From the NCBI RefSeq assembly GCF_002813445.1, contig NZ_PHHD01000001.1, positions 186,001 to 250,000 of the forward strand: 64,000 nucleotides of DNA, in the 5' to 3' direction. This DNA comes from Pseudomonas tolaasii NCPPB 2192. GTDB taxonomy: Bacteria; Pseudomonadota; Gammaproteobacteria; Pseudomonadales; Pseudomonadaceae. Position numbers and translations under genes: made by a program. This document shows, one piece after another, positions 50,173-59,472 of the stretch. Within the stretch, counting starts at the first letter, position 1; each line of letters opens with the position of its first letter. The notes beneath the pieces were generated by a model. It searched no databases. It was given only the letters and a program-made list of their open reading frames with translations, and had not been told where the DNA came from.

Positions 50173-51642
50173 TCAGCGTTTGTCGCGACGCTTTTTGTCA
50201 GCCTTCTTGTGGTGAGTCATCAAACGGCGCTTCTTGTTCACCTGACGGTCGGTCAGAGTGTTCTTGTTGCCTTCGTACGGGTTCTCGCCACCTTTGAACT
50301 CGATACGGATCGGCGTGCCGACCAGTTTCAAGACACGGCGGTAAGTGTTTTCCAGGTAACGTACGTAGGATTTGGGCACCTTCTCGATCTGGTTACCGTG
50401 AATCACGATAATCGGCGGGTTGGCACCACCCAAGTGGGCGTAACGCAGTTTGATCCGGCGGTTGTTGACCATCGGCGGCGCGTGCTCGCCCACGGCGTCT
50501 TCCAGAATCTGGGTCAGACGGTTGGTCGGCCAGCGGGTAACCGCAGACTTGAACGAGTTCTGTACGGAGGCATAGAGGTTACCCACGCCAGTGCCGTGCA
50601 AGGCCGAGATGAAGTGGATATCGGCGAATTCAACGAAGAACAGGCGGCGTTGCAGCTCGATCTTGACGAAATCGCGCTCGCTTGGCGTCATGCCGTCCCA
50701 CTTGTTGATCGCGATCACCAGTGCCCGACCGGCTTCCAGGGCAAAGCCCAGCAAGTTGAGGTCGTGGTCCACCACGCCTTCGCGGGCGTCCATCACGAAG
50801 ATCACCACGTTGGCGTCTTTGATCGCCTGCAGGGTTTTGACCACCGAGAACTTTTCAACTTCCTCGTGGATCTTGCCGCGCTTGCGCACACCGGCGGTGT
50901 CGATCAGCGTGTACTTTTCCTCGTTGCGTTCGAACGGGATGTAAATGCTGTCGCGGGTAGTGCCGGGCTGGTCGTAGACGATCACCCGTTCTTCACCGAG
51001 CATGCGGTTGACCAGCGTCGACTTGCCGACGTTCGGGCGACCGATGATGGCGATCTTGATACCGTCTTTTTCGCTTGGGCCAGGAATGCGCTTGGCTTCC
51101 TCACCTTCGGCGACGATTTCTTCTTCACCCTCTTCTTCCTCGGCGTCATCCTTCGGGAAGCTGCTCAGGGCAATTTCCAGCATCTGGCTGATACCACGAC
51201 CGTGGGCACCGGCGATAGGGATCGCATCACCCAGGCCCATCGGGCTGAACTCGGCGCGGGCCAGCTCAGCGTCGATGTTGTCGATCTTGTTGGCGACTAC
51301 GTAGGAGCGTTTGTTGCGCTTGCGCAGGTGCTCGCCAATCATCTGGTCGGCAGCGGTGTAGCCCGCACGGGCATCCACCAGGAACAGCACGACATCGGCT
51401 TCTTCAATGGCCAGCAGCGACTGCTCGGCCATCTTTTCGTCCATGCCATGCTCGTCACCGGAAATACCGCCGGTGTCGATAATGATGTAGGAGCGCCCTT
51501 GCCACTTAGCCTCACCGTATTGGCGATCACGGGTCAGACCGGACAAGTCGCCGACGATGGCGTCACGAGTCCTGGTCAGGCGGTTGAACAAGGTGGACTT
51601 GCCGACGTTAGGTCGGCCCACCAGGGCGATTACGGGAACCAT
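50173..51642 (-). CDS. der: Ribosome biogenesis GTPase Der (EngA)
   Basis: 489 residues with two consecutive GTPase domains: ALVGRPNVGKSTLFNRL (P-loop, about 8-18) with DTGGISGDE and NKID, and IIGRPNVGKSTLVNRML (about 205-220) with DTAGVRKRG and NKWDGM. An acidic linker (DAEEEEGEEE) separates them; a KH-like domain and a Lys/Arg-rich tail (ADKKRRDKR) end the protein. It acts in 50S maturation. The start at 51642 follows GGAG. Last gene of the run from ndk, although a hairpin terminator precedes it. Confidence 0.97.
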   Translation of the reverse strand: MVPVIALVGRPNVGKSTLFNRLTRTRDAIVGDLSGLTRDRQYGEAKWQGRSYIIIDTGGISGDEHGMDEKMAEQSLLAIEEADVVLFLVDARAGYTAADQMIGEHLRKRNKRSYVVANKIDNIDAELARAEFSPMGLGDAIPIAGAHGRGISQMLEIALSSFPKDDAEEEEGEEEIVAEGEEAKRIPGPSEKDGIKIAIIGRPNVGKSTLVNRMLGEERVIVYDQPGTTRDSIYIPFERNEEKYTLIDTAGVRKRGKIHEEVEKFSVVKTLQAIKDANVVIFVMDAREGVVDHDLNLLGFALEAGRALVIAINKWDGMTPSERDFVKIELQRRLFFVEFADIHFISALHGTGVGNLYASVQNSFKSAVTRWPTNRLTQILEDAVGEHAPPMVNNRRIKLRYAHLGGANPPIIVIHGNQIEKVPKSYVRYLENTYRRVLKLVGTPIRIEFKGGENPYEGNKNTLTDRQVNKKRRLMTHHKKADKKRRDKR

Positions 51643-51670
51643 GCGGCTCTCCACTTCGTTATTTCAGAAA

Positions 51671-51698
51671 ATACAAAAGCCGCTGCAAGGCAGCGGCT
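51671..51698 (-). terminator. Terminator between bamB and der
   Basis: AGCCGCTGC (51678-51686) pairs with GCAGCGGCT (51690-51698), minus strand followed by TTTTGTATTTT. It suggests partial termination before der, which would reduce but not prevent readthrough. A second GC-rich hairpin (51731-51737 with 51742-51748) lies nearer to bamB. Confidence 0.6.
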
Positions 51699-51776
51699 GG
51701 TGCTCGGGGCAGCATAATCAAATGCCGCATGCCCCGCCGAAGCGGGGCCGCCTGGGTGTTACCCCAAGCATAGTTC

Positions 51777-52928
51777 TTACTTGATGGTCAGGGCTTCCAG
51801 CTTGCCGCTGTTGCCAAACACATAAAGCATGTTACCCACGACCAGCGGACGAGCACGCAGGCCATCGCTGTCGATACGCTCGCGACCGACAAAGCGACCG
51901 TCCACCTGGCTCAGCAGATGCAGGTAACCTTCAAAGTCACCAACCGCTACGTAGCTGGAGAACACTTCCGGGGCCGACAGTTGGCGACGGGCCAAGGAGT
52001 CGTTGCTCCACAGTGCAGTGGTGGAACGCTCGTCGACACTTTCAACTGTGCCGGAAGCAAGGCTTACGTAGACGCTGCCAAACCCTTGGGCGACACCGGC
52101 ATAGCTGGAAGCATCACGCTGCCAGTTGATGCGGCCGCTTTGCAGGTCCAGCGCGGCAACGCGGCCCTGGTAGGTGGCGACATAAATGGTTTCGCCCGAC
52201 AGCAGCAAGCCGCCATCGATGTCCACTACGCGGTCCAGTTCGGAGCGACCTTGCGGGATCGCCACACGGGTTTCCCAGGCCGGCACGCCGTTCTGGGTGT
52301 CCAGGGCGACCACTTTACCGGTCGACAGGCCCGCAACGGCCAGGTTATTGGTCACAATCGGACCACTGGTGCCGCGCAGCGTCAGTACCGCCGGGGTGCT
52401 GTCGTACAACCAGCGCTGGTTGCCCGTGGCGGCATCCAGGCCAATTACACGGTCATCCTGGGTTTGCACAACGACAACATCGCCGTTGGTGGCCGGTGCA
52501 GCCAACACTTCACTGGTCACGCGAGCGCGCCATTTCTCTTCACCGGTCGCCGAATCCAGAGCAACAACGTCGCCCTTGAGCGTACCGACCAGCACCATGC
52601 CGTAGCCGACGCCCACACCACCGGAAACCGGCAGTTCGAGATCTTTCTTCCACTTCACGTCGCCGTTCATGCGATCCATGGCGATAACAACGCCGGTGGA
52701 GTCAGTGGCCACGATGTTGTCGCCGTCGATTGCCGGCTGCAACAGGTTGTAGAGATCGCCCTGACCGTCACCGACGGAGCGGCTCCATTGCTTTTGCAGG
52801 ACCACTTCTTCCTTGAAGCTGGTCAGCTCGGCCGGAGGCAGTTCTTTTTTACTGTTGCTGCTGCAACCCGCGGCCAGAACGGCCAGAGCCAGCAATGCTG
52901 CATGTTTCCAACGGATCACGTCACGCAT
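51777..52928 (-). CDS. bamB: Outer-membrane assembly lipoprotein BamB
   Basis: 383 residues. Lipoprotein signal LLALAVLAAGCSS (lipobox Cys at about 20), then an eight-bladed beta-propeller of PQQ-like repeats (DSATGEEKWRARV, DAATGNQRWLYD, DTQNGVPAWETRV, DLQSGRINWQRD). It is a non-essential part of the Bam machine for outer-membrane barrel insertion. The ATG at 52928 overlaps the upstream yfgM-like gene by eight bases. Confidence 0.95.
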   Translation of the reverse strand: MRDVIRWKHAALLALAVLAAGCSSNSKKELPPAELTSFKEEVVLQKQWSRSVGDGQGDLYNLLQPAIDGDNIVATDSTGVVIAMDRMNGDVKWKKDLELPVSGGVGVGYGMVLVGTLKGDVVALDSATGEEKWRARVTSEVLAAPATNGDVVVVQTQDDRVIGLDAATGNQRWLYDSTPAVLTLRGTSGPIVTNNLAVAGLSTGKVVALDTQNGVPAWETRVAIPQGRSELDRVVDIDGGLLLSGETIYVATYQGRVAALDLQSGRINWQRDASSYAGVAQGFGSVYVSLASGTVESVDERSTTALWSNDSLARRQLSAPEVFSSYVAVGDFEGYLHLLSQVDGRFVGRERIDSDGLRARPLVVGNMLYVFGNSGKLEALTIK

Positions 52929-53562
52929 CCCCTTTGGCCAAGTCGTCCAGCTTGATTTGTAAGCCACCGACTGCCGCTTCATCAGACAGCGCCGCCTTGG
53001 CTTTTTGGTACGCAGCATGGGCTTCGTCGGTACGACCCAATTGGACCAACAGGTCGCCCTTGAGCTCTTCACGAGTGGCCACAAATGCCTTGTCAGCATC
53101 GCCGTCGAGCAGTTTGAGTGCTTCGTCAGCCTTGTTCTGTGCCGCCAGCACCTGCGCCAGGCGCTGCCGTGCGATTTCACCCAGGGTCGGGTTGGCCGGC
53201 TTGTCAGCGATGGCTTTCAGCTCGGTGGCTGCGTCATCCAGCTTGCCGGTATCGACCGCGACTTTTGCGACGAACAGGCTGCCATACTGGGCGTAAGTGC
53301 TACCGCCAAATTCGTTTTTCAGCTTGCCGGCCAGGTCCGCCACTTGGGCAGGGTCAGGCTTGCCGTCGGGCGTCAGCGTGGTTTCCAGCAATTGCTGATA
53401 GAGAATCGAGGCACCCTGGGATTGGTTGGCCTGATATTTGTGCCAGGCTTGCCAGCCGAACACCACCACCAACGCCAGCAGACCGCCGGTCACCAGTGGC
53501 TTGCCGTTACGCTGCCACCAGTCCTTCAGCTCGGCCAGTTGCTCATCATCAGTACTCGACAC
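52921..53562 (-). CDS. YfgM-like tetratricopeptide protein
   Basis: 213 residues. N-in single membrane span (GKPLVTGGLLALVVVFGWQAW, about 22-42) and a periplasmic part with TPR-like helices (TLGEIARQRLAQVLAAQNKADEAL, AHAAYQKAKAAL). E. coli YfgM is an ancillary SecYEG-associated factor that hands substrates to periplasmic chaperones. The gene lies between hisS and bamB as in other gammaproteobacteria, and overlaps bamB. Confidence 0.92.
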   Translation of the reverse strand: MSSTDDEQLAELKDWWQRNGKPLVTGGLLALVVVFGWQAWHKYQANQSQGASILYQQLLETTLTPDGKPDPAQVADLAGKLKNEFGGSTYAQYGSLFVAKVAVDTGKLDDAATELKAIADKPANPTLGEIARQRLAQVLAAQNKADEALKLLDGDADKAFVATREELKGDLLVQLGRTDEAHAAYQKAKAALSDEAAVGGLQIKLDDLAKGDA

Positions 53563-53603
53563 CCCAATACTCCTTAATCGCTAAATTCGGCTGTTCGACA
53601 GCT

Positions 53604-54893
53604 TCAACCCTGCACGACGCAGGTGGCCAAGTGCGCGGCGAGCGCATCAAAGGCAATGTTCTGTTGCTCACCCTGGCCACGCAGGGGTTTGAAACCTATC
53701 ACCTGCCGGGCCAGCTCGTCATCGCCGAGGATCAGCGCATACAGCGCGCCGCTCTTGTCGGCCTTCTTGAACTGGCTCTTGAAGCTGCCGGCGCCGGCAT
53801 TGATCTGCAGCCGCAGGTTTGGCAGCTGATCGCGCACTTTTTCGCTCAAGGCCAGGGCAGCCAGCTCGGCGGCCTCGCCAAAGGCGCACAGGTACACATC
53901 CACCTGACGGGAGATTTCTTCCGGGACTTGTTCCAGGGTTTCCAGCAGCAAAATCAACCGCTCGATCCCCATGGCAAAACCCACACCCGTGGTTGGTTTG
54001 CCACCCATCTGCTCAACCAGGCCGTCGTAGCGACCACCGGCACACACGGTGCCCTGGGCACCCAGTTTGTCGGTGACCCACTCGAACACGGTCTTGCTGT
54101 AGTAATCGAGGCCACGCACCAGCTTGGTGTTGATCACGAACGGAATACCGGCGGCATCCAGGCGAGCCTTGAGGCCCTCAAAATGCGCGCGGGATTCGTC
54201 GTCCAGGTAGTCGGCCATTTTCGGCGCGTCGACCAGTACGGCTTGAGTGTCGGCGTTTTTGGTGTCCAGGACGCGCAACGGGTTGGTCTTCAGACGGCGC
54301 TGGCTGTCTTCGTCCAGCTTGTCCAGGTGACCCGTCAGGTACTCGACCAGCGCCACCTTGTAGCGACCACGAGATTCGCTGGTGCCCAGGCTGTTGAGTT
54401 CAAGCTTGACCGCGTCGCGGATGCCCAGCAGGCCCCACAGGCGCCAGGTCAGGACGATCAGCTCGGCGTCGATATCCGGGCCGTCGATGTTGAAGACTTC
54501 CAGGCCAATCTGGTGGAACTGGCGATAACGTCCCTTTTGTGGGCGCTCGTGACGGAACATCGGGCCGATGTACCACAGTTTCTGCGGCTGGCCCGCGCCG
54601 GTGAGGCCATGCTCAAGCACGGCACGCACACACGCGGCAGTGCCTTCCGGACGCAGGGTCAGGGAGTCGCCGTTGCGGTCTTCAAAGGTGTACATCTCTT
54701 TTTCGACGATGTCGGTCACTTCACCGATGGAGCGCTTGAACAGCTCGGTGAATTCGACGATCGGCATGCGGATTTGCTTGTAACCGTAGGTATCCAGCAG
54801 ACGCGCGACCGTGTTCTCGAAGTAGCGCCACAGTGGCGTCTGCTCCGGCAGGATATCGTTCATGCCACGAATGGCTTGCAGAGACTTGCTCAC
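53604..54893 (-). CDS. hisS: Histidyl-tRNA synthetase
   Basis: 429 residues, class II. Motif 1 region (LQAIRGMNDILPEQTPLW), motif 2 (MFRHERPQKGRYRQFHQIGLE), the His-specific loop LVRGLDYYSKTVFEWV and motif 3 (GVGFAMGIERLILLLE) are all present, with the anticodon-binding domain at the end. Fourth from last in the ndk-to-der run, 23 bases after ispG. Confidence 0.98.
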   Translation of the reverse strand: MSKSLQAIRGMNDILPEQTPLWRYFENTVARLLDTYGYKQIRMPIVEFTELFKRSIGEVTDIVEKEMYTFEDRNGDSLTLRPEGTAACVRAVLEHGLTGAGQPQKLWYIGPMFRHERPQKGRYRQFHQIGLEVFNIDGPDIDAELIVLTWRLWGLLGIRDAVKLELNSLGTSESRGRYKVALVEYLTGHLDKLDEDSQRRLKTNPLRVLDTKNADTQAVLVDAPKMADYLDDESRAHFEGLKARLDAAGIPFVINTKLVRGLDYYSKTVFEWVTDKLGAQGTVCAGGRYDGLVEQMGGKPTTGVGFAMGIERLILLLETLEQVPEEISRQVDVYLCAFGEAAELAALALSEKVRDQLPNLRLQINAGAGSFKSQFKKADKSGALYALILGDDELARQVIGFKPLRGQGEQQNIAFDALAAHLATCVVQG

Positions 54894-54916
54894 ATCTGAT
54901 CCTTAAATTCGTTCAA

Positions 54917-56026
54917 TCAGCCGCGCGCGATCAGCGCTGCGTCAGCCGCGACCTTTTCGGCCGCTTTCTCGCGGATCAGCTTTTCGAGCTCATCCACCAG
55001 ATTGTCATTCGTCAACTTTTGCGACGGCTTGCCGTCGATGTAAATCAGGTTCGGCGTGCCACCAGTCAGGCCTACGTGCGCTTCTTTGGCTTCACCCGGG
55101 CCGTTGACCACGCAACCGATCACTGCAACATCCAGCGGCACCAGCAGGTCTTCAAGGCGCCCTTCCAGATCGTTCATGGTTTTCACCACGTCGAAGTTCT
55201 GCCGCGAACAGCTCGGGCAGGCGATGAAATTGATGCCGCGGGAACGCAAACGCAGGGACTTGAGAATGTCGTAACCGACTTTCACTTCCTCTACCGGGTC
55301 TGCCGCCAGGGAGATGCGGATGGTATCGCCTATCCCTTCGGCGAGCAGCATACCGAGACCCACCGCAGATTTCACTGTGCCTGAGCGCAAACCGCCCGCT
55401 TCTGTGATGCCCAGGTGCAGCGGCTGCACGATTTCCTTGGCCAGCAGGCGGTACGCTTCTACCGCCATGAACACGTCGGAAGCCTTTACGCTGACCTTGA
55501 AGTCCTGGAAATTCAGGCGTTCGAGGTGCTCAACATGGCGCAGTGCGGACTCGACCAAAGCTGCCGGGGTCGGCTCGCCGTATTTCTTTTGCAGGTCTTT
55601 TTCCAGGGAACCGGCGTTCACGCCGATGCGGATGGGAATGCCACGGTCACGGGCAGCGTCAACCACTGCGCGCACGCGGTCTTCGCGACCGATGTTGCCC
55701 GGGTTGATGCGCAGGCAATCCACACCCAGTTCGGCTACGCGCAACGCGATCTTGTAGTCGAAGTGAATGTCGGCAACCAGCGGCACCTTGACCAGTTGCT
55801 TGATGCGGCCGAACGCTTCGGCCGCGTCCATGTCCGGCACGGAAACCCGCACGATGTCGACACCGGCAGCTTCCAGACGGTTGATCTGGGCAACGGTGGC
55901 CGCCACATCATTGGTGTCGCTATTGGTCATGCTTTGTACGGCGATGGGGGCATCGCCACCCACCGGCACCGAGCCGACCCAGATCTTGCGCGATACGCGA
56001 CGTTTGATTGGAGATTCGCCGTGCAT
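54917..56026 (-). CDS. ispG: 4-hydroxy-3-methylbut-2-enyl-diphosphate synthase
   Basis: 369 residues. TIM-barrel plus an Fe-S reductase-like domain whose cluster cysteines lie in FIACPSCSRQNFD and AVIGCVVNGPGEAKEA. It catalyses the sixth step of the MEP isoprenoid pathway and needs a [4Fe-4S] cluster, presumably supplied by the nearby Isc system. Two bases separate it from rodZ. Confidence 0.97.
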   Translation of the reverse strand: MHGESPIKRRVSRKIWVGSVPVGGDAPIAVQSMTNSDTNDVAATVAQINRLEAAGVDIVRVSVPDMDAAEAFGRIKQLVKVPLVADIHFDYKIALRVAELGVDCLRINPGNIGREDRVRAVVDAARDRGIPIRIGVNAGSLEKDLQKKYGEPTPAALVESALRHVEHLERLNFQDFKVSVKASDVFMAVEAYRLLAKEIVQPLHLGITEAGGLRSGTVKSAVGLGMLLAEGIGDTIRISLAADPVEEVKVGYDILKSLRLRSRGINFIACPSCSRQNFDVVKTMNDLEGRLEDLLVPLDVAVIGCVVNGPGEAKEAHVGLTGGTPNLIYIDGKPSQKLTNDNLVDELEKLIREKAAEKVAADAALIARG

Positions 56027-56028
56027 GA

Positions 56029-57009
56029 CTATTGTCCCAACTTCAGGCGAGCAGTCTCGCCACTGGTGAACGGCGCCACGTCCACAGGCTGGCCGTTGTA
56101 GGCCACTTGCGCGCCACGGGCAAAGCCCAGACGCAGCGTCAAAGGAGGCTTGCCGCCTTGATCCAGCGTATCTCCCTTACGCTTCAGACCGCTAAACAGC
56201 ACTTTGCCATTGCCATCGGTGACTTGCGTCCAGCAGTCAGCGATGAAGGTAATCTGGATATGGCCGTCACCAGCGATCAACGCAGGTGTGGTGGGCGCGG
56301 AAACAACCGGCGCTGCCGGAGCGGCCGGCGCTGGGGTCTGCACAGGAGCAGCCGGCGCGTGAGCCACTGGCGCTGCCGGAGTCGCGGGGGCCGCCGGAGC
56401 CGGCACCGCAGCAGGTGCCGGGTTCGCTTCGGTCGCCGGCTGTTCGGCGGTTGCCGGGGCTTGCGGCGCAGCCTGGCCTTCAGCAACGGCCTGGTCTTCC
56501 GGCTCGTCCAGCGGATGAATCTGCGTGGTGCCGTCGGCGCTTTCGACTTCGACGTGCTCCATGGCGTTGCTGGTCAGGTCTTTGGCGCGCTGGGTGGTCT
56601 GGTCCTGCCACCACACGAAACCGCCGCCGATCACCGCAATCAACAGCAACAGGCTGACAATTCGCAAAATTGTGTGGGAAACCCGCACCGGCTCTTCGAT
56701 ACGCCCCAAACCGTGCACATTGCTGCCCTGAGAGTCGGTACCGGTGAACTGGTCGAATTCCTGGACCAATACGGCCTGGTCGATGCCCAGCAACTTGGCA
56801 TAGGCGCGGATATAGCCGCGGGCGAAAGTATGCCCAGGCAGCTTGTCGAACGCGCCAGCTTCCAGATTAGCCAGGGACGTGGCGGTCAAATTGAGCTTGA
56901 GGGCCACTTCCGCCAGCGACCAACCATTGCTTTCGCGGGCCTGACGCAAGGTCTCGCCTGGGTTTACGCGATTAGCTGCTACAACTTCCGGGTGCGCCGC
57001 TTTCATCAT
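56029..57009 (-). CDS. rodZ: Cell-shape protein RodZ (HTH plus DUF4115)
   Basis: 326 residues. N-terminal HTH_25 (GETLRQARESNGWSLAEVALKLNL, about 17-80), one membrane span (ILRIVSLLLLIAVIGGGFVWW, about 112-132), a long Ala/Pro-rich linker (about 170-245) and the periplasmic DUF4115 domain (ITFIADCWTQVTDGNGKVLFSG). RodZ connects MreB to the cell-wall elongation machine. Its first ATG overlaps the pilF stop (ATGA); a second ATG three bases later is an alternative start. Confidence 0.93.
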   Translation of the reverse strand: MMKAAHPEVVAANRVNPGETLRQARESNGWSLAEVALKLNLTATSLANLEAGAFDKLPGHTFARGYIRAYAKLLGIDQAVLVQEFDQFTGTDSQGSNVHGLGRIEEPVRVSHTILRIVSLLLLIAVIGGGFVWWQDQTTQRAKDLTSNAMEHVEVESADGTTQIHPLDEPEDQAVAEGQAAPQAPATAEQPATEANPAPAAVPAPAAPATPAAPVAHAPAAPVQTPAPAAPAAPVVSAPTTPALIAGDGHIQITFIADCWTQVTDGNGKVLFSGLKRKGDTLDQGGKPPLTLRLGFARGAQVAYNGQPVDVAPFTSGETARLKLGQ

Positions 57010-57764
57010 TGCTCCGACAGGTATTGCTGATATTCCGGCGTACCGGGATAGAGTCGTTCGAGTTGCTGGCCAAAACGTGCGGCCGTGTCGCGTTCTTCAT
57101 GAACCGTCGCCAGGCGCACACCGAGCAATAGACTACGTGCATTTTGCCCGCTGAGCAGGCTAAAACGCTCGTAATAGTCACGTGCCGGCACATAATGCCT
57201 GTCTTCGTAAGACATCTCAGCCATTTCGAGCAGCGCGCGTGGCTGGCGACCATTCAAATGCAGGGCTTTTTCCAGTTGCTGGCGCGCGCTTTCACGCTGG
57301 CCGAGGCGCATCGAGGTCACCCCAAGGTTTTCGAACACCCGCGACCGCTCCGGGTAGAGGGTATCGGTGGAGGCCTGCTGGAAATAACGGGAAGCCTGGT
57401 CATAACGTTTCTGTGAAAACAGGAAGCTACCGTAGTTGTTCAGCAGCCGCGAGTCAGCAGGACGTGAAGCCAGGGCTTTGAGAAAATACTGATCAGCCAG
57501 TTCAGGTTCGGCCTGAGCCTGGAACACCAAGGCGAGCGCCGCATTGGCATCGGCGTCGTCGCCATCCAGTTCAAGGGCCTTTTTCAACGGCACCTTGGCC
57601 TGTTCACTCATGCCCTGGCGCAGATAACCCAAACCCAGTTGCACATAGGCAACTCGCGCCTCGTCACGGCCTTTACCGGTCTGCAAAGGGCGGTCATCGC
57701 CCGATGAAACACAACCGGCCACCAGACCGGTAACAAGCAAAAGCAGCGCAAGGCGCAAGGGCAT
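57006..57764 (-). CDS. pilF: Type IV pilus biogenesis lipoprotein PilF (PilW)
   Basis: 252 residues. Lipobox LVTGLVAGCVSSG, then about six TPR repeats (EARVAYVQLGLGYLRQGMSEQA, SRLLNNYGSFLFSQKRYDQASRYF). It is the pilotin for the PilQ secretin and sits in the outer membrane. Between rlmN and rodZ as in other pseudomonads. Whether this strain has other pil genes cannot be seen here. Confidence 0.93.
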   Translation of the reverse strand: MPLRLALLLLVTGLVAGCVSSGDDRPLQTGKGRDEARVAYVQLGLGYLRQGMSEQAKVPLKKALELDGDDADANAALALVFQAQAEPELADQYFLKALASRPADSRLLNNYGSFLFSQKRYDQASRYFQQASTDTLYPERSRVFENLGVTSMRLGQRESARQQLEKALHLNGRQPRALLEMAEMSYEDRHYVPARDYYERFSLLSGQNARSLLLGVRLATVHEERDTAARFGQQLERLYPGTPEYQQYLSEQ

Positions 57765-57776
57765 AGAGATCCTCTC

Positions 57777-58925
57777 TCAGATTCGATTCACAGCAATCAG
57801 CGGTAAATCGCCGGCGGCATTCACTTCGCGTCCGGCGATATAACGCTCGCTGCGGCGGGTGCGGTCCATCACCTGCCCTACCAATTGGCCACAGGCGGCG
57901 TCGATGTCCTCACCACGGGTGGTGCGGACGGTGACGTTGTAACCTGCCTGGTGCAGTTGATCCTGGAAACGGCGAATGGCGTTGTTGCTCGGCCGCTCGT
58001 AGCCAGAATGGGGAAACGGGTTAAACGGAATCAGGTTGATCTTGCACGGGGTGTCCTTGAGCAACTCGATCATCTCGATCGCGTGCTCGACCTTGTCATT
58101 GATGTCCTTGAGCAAGGTGTACTCGATGGTCAACACACGCTTTTCGCCCAAGGTCGCCATGTAGCGCTGGCAAGACTCGAGCAGCATCTTAAGCGGATAC
58201 TTCTTGTTGATCGGCACCAATTGGTTACGCAATGCGTCATTGGGTGCGTGCAGCGACAACGCCAGGGAGACGTCGATGTGCTTGGCCAGCTCATCGATCA
58301 TCGGCACCACGCCGGAGGTCGACAGGGTCACGCGGCGCTTGGAGATGCCGTAGCCCAGGTCGTCCATCATCAGGTGCATGGCGGAGATGACGTTGTCGAA
58401 GTTCAGCAGCGGCTCACCCATGCCCATCATCACCACGTTGGTGATGGCACGGTCGACGGTCGCCGGGACGCTGCCAAAGGATTTGTTGGCAATCCACACC
58501 TGGCCGATCACTTCGGCGGCCGTGAGGTTGCTATTGAAGCCTTGCTTGCCGGTGGAGCAGAAACTGCAATCCAGGGCACAGCCTGCCTGGGACGAAACGC
58601 ACAAGGTGCCACGTTTGCCCTGGGGAATGTAAACGGTCTCGACGCAGCTGCCGGACGCCACGCGCACCACCCACTTACGGGTGCCGTCGCTGGAGATGTC
58701 CTCGCTGACCACTTCAGGACCACGAACTTCGGCAATGGCCTTGAGCTTGTCGCGCAGGGCCTTGCTGACGTTCGTCATGGCGTCGAAATCGTCGACGCCA
58801 AAGTGGTGAATCCACTTCATTACCTGACCGGCACGGAAACGCTTCTCCCCGATTGAGTCGAAGAATTTCTCCATTTCCGGCTGAGTCAGACCCAGCAGGT
58901 TGGTTTTAACAGTCGATGTAGTCAT
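57777..58925 (-). CDS. rlmN: Dual-specificity 23S rRNA/tRNA methyltransferase RlmN
   Basis: 382 residues, radical SAM. The cluster motif CALDCSFC (CxxxCxxC) follows GTLCVSSQAG; the methyl-carrying cysteines are expected near residues 355 (DIDAACGQL) and 118 of the E. coli type. It makes m2A2503 in 23S rRNA and m2A37 in tRNA. 29 bases after ndk and 12 before pilF. Confidence 0.97.
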   Translation of the reverse strand: MTTSTVKTNLLGLTQPEMEKFFDSIGEKRFRAGQVMKWIHHFGVDDFDAMTNVSKALRDKLKAIAEVRGPEVVSEDISSDGTRKWVVRVASGSCVETVYIPQGKRGTLCVSSQAGCALDCSFCSTGKQGFNSNLTAAEVIGQVWIANKSFGSVPATVDRAITNVVMMGMGEPLLNFDNVISAMHLMMDDLGYGISKRRVTLSTSGVVPMIDELAKHIDVSLALSLHAPNDALRNQLVPINKKYPLKMLLESCQRYMATLGEKRVLTIEYTLLKDINDKVEHAIEMIELLKDTPCKINLIPFNPFPHSGYERPSNNAIRRFQDQLHQAGYNVTVRTTRGEDIDAACGQLVGQVMDRTRRSERYIAGREVNAAGDLPLIAVNRI

Positions 58926-58954
58926 GGATTCACCCTCACTCTTTAAGCCGATGC

Positions 58955-59380
58955 TTAGCGAGCGGTTACTTCAGTAGCAGCGAAAAAGTAAGCGATTTCG
59001 CGAGCAGCAGCAGCTTCGGAGTCCGAGCCGTGAACAGCGTTGGCGTCGATGGACTCGGCGAAGTCAGCACGGATGGTGCCGGCAGCCGCTTCTTTAGGGT
59101 TGGTAGCGCCCATCAGCTCACGGTTCAGAGCGATAGCGTTTTCGCCTTCCAGAACCTGAACAACCACAGGACCGGAGATCATGAAGGAGACCAGGTCGCC
59201 GAAGAAGCCACGAGCGCTGTGCTCAGCGTAGAAGCCTTCAGCTTCAGCCTTGGACAGTTGCTTGAGTTTCGAAGCTACAACCTTCAGGCCGGCTTTTTCG
59301 AAACGAGTGGTGATCTCGCCGATGACGTTTTTTGCAACAGCGTCAGGCTTGATGATGGAGAAAGTACGTTGAACAGCCAT
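58955..59380 (-). CDS. ndk: Nucleoside diphosphate kinase
   Basis: 141 residues, the normal length. RTFSIIKPDAVAKNVIGEI, NRELMGATNPKEAAAGTIRADFA and the phospho-His in NAVHGSDSEAAA are present. It balances NTP pools. Start ATG 59380 follows GGAG. It heads the ndk-rlmN-pilF-rodZ-ispG-hisS-yfgM-bamB run. Confidence 0.98.
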   Translation of the reverse strand: MAVQRTFSIIKPDAVAKNVIGEITTRFEKAGLKVVASKLKQLSKAEAEGFYAEHSARGFFGDLVSFMISGPVVVQVLEGENAIALNRELMGATNPKEAAAGTIRADFAESIDANAVHGSDSEAAAAREIAYFFAATEVTAR

Positions 59381-59408
59381 GGTGTAACTCCAGAAACGGT
59401 AATTTACG

Positions 59409-59439
59409 AAAAATTAAACCCGCGAATTATACGCGGGTT
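59409..59439 (-). terminator. isc operon terminator
   Basis: AACCCGCG (59417-59424) pairs with CGCGGGTT (59432-59439), minus strand followed by TAATTTTTC. The seven-base loop contains the TATAAT used in the ndk promoter call. Confidence 0.75.
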
Positions 59440-59454
59440 ATCGGGTATTGCCTA
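59426..59454 (-). promoter_or_regulatory. ndk promoter, -10 inside the isc terminator loop
   Basis: Minus strand: TAGGCA (59454-59449), 17 bases, TATAAT (59431-59426). The start point would be about 40 bases ahead of the ndk ATG. Confidence 0.6.
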
Positions 59455-59472
59455 ACTGCGTAAAAAGACAGG

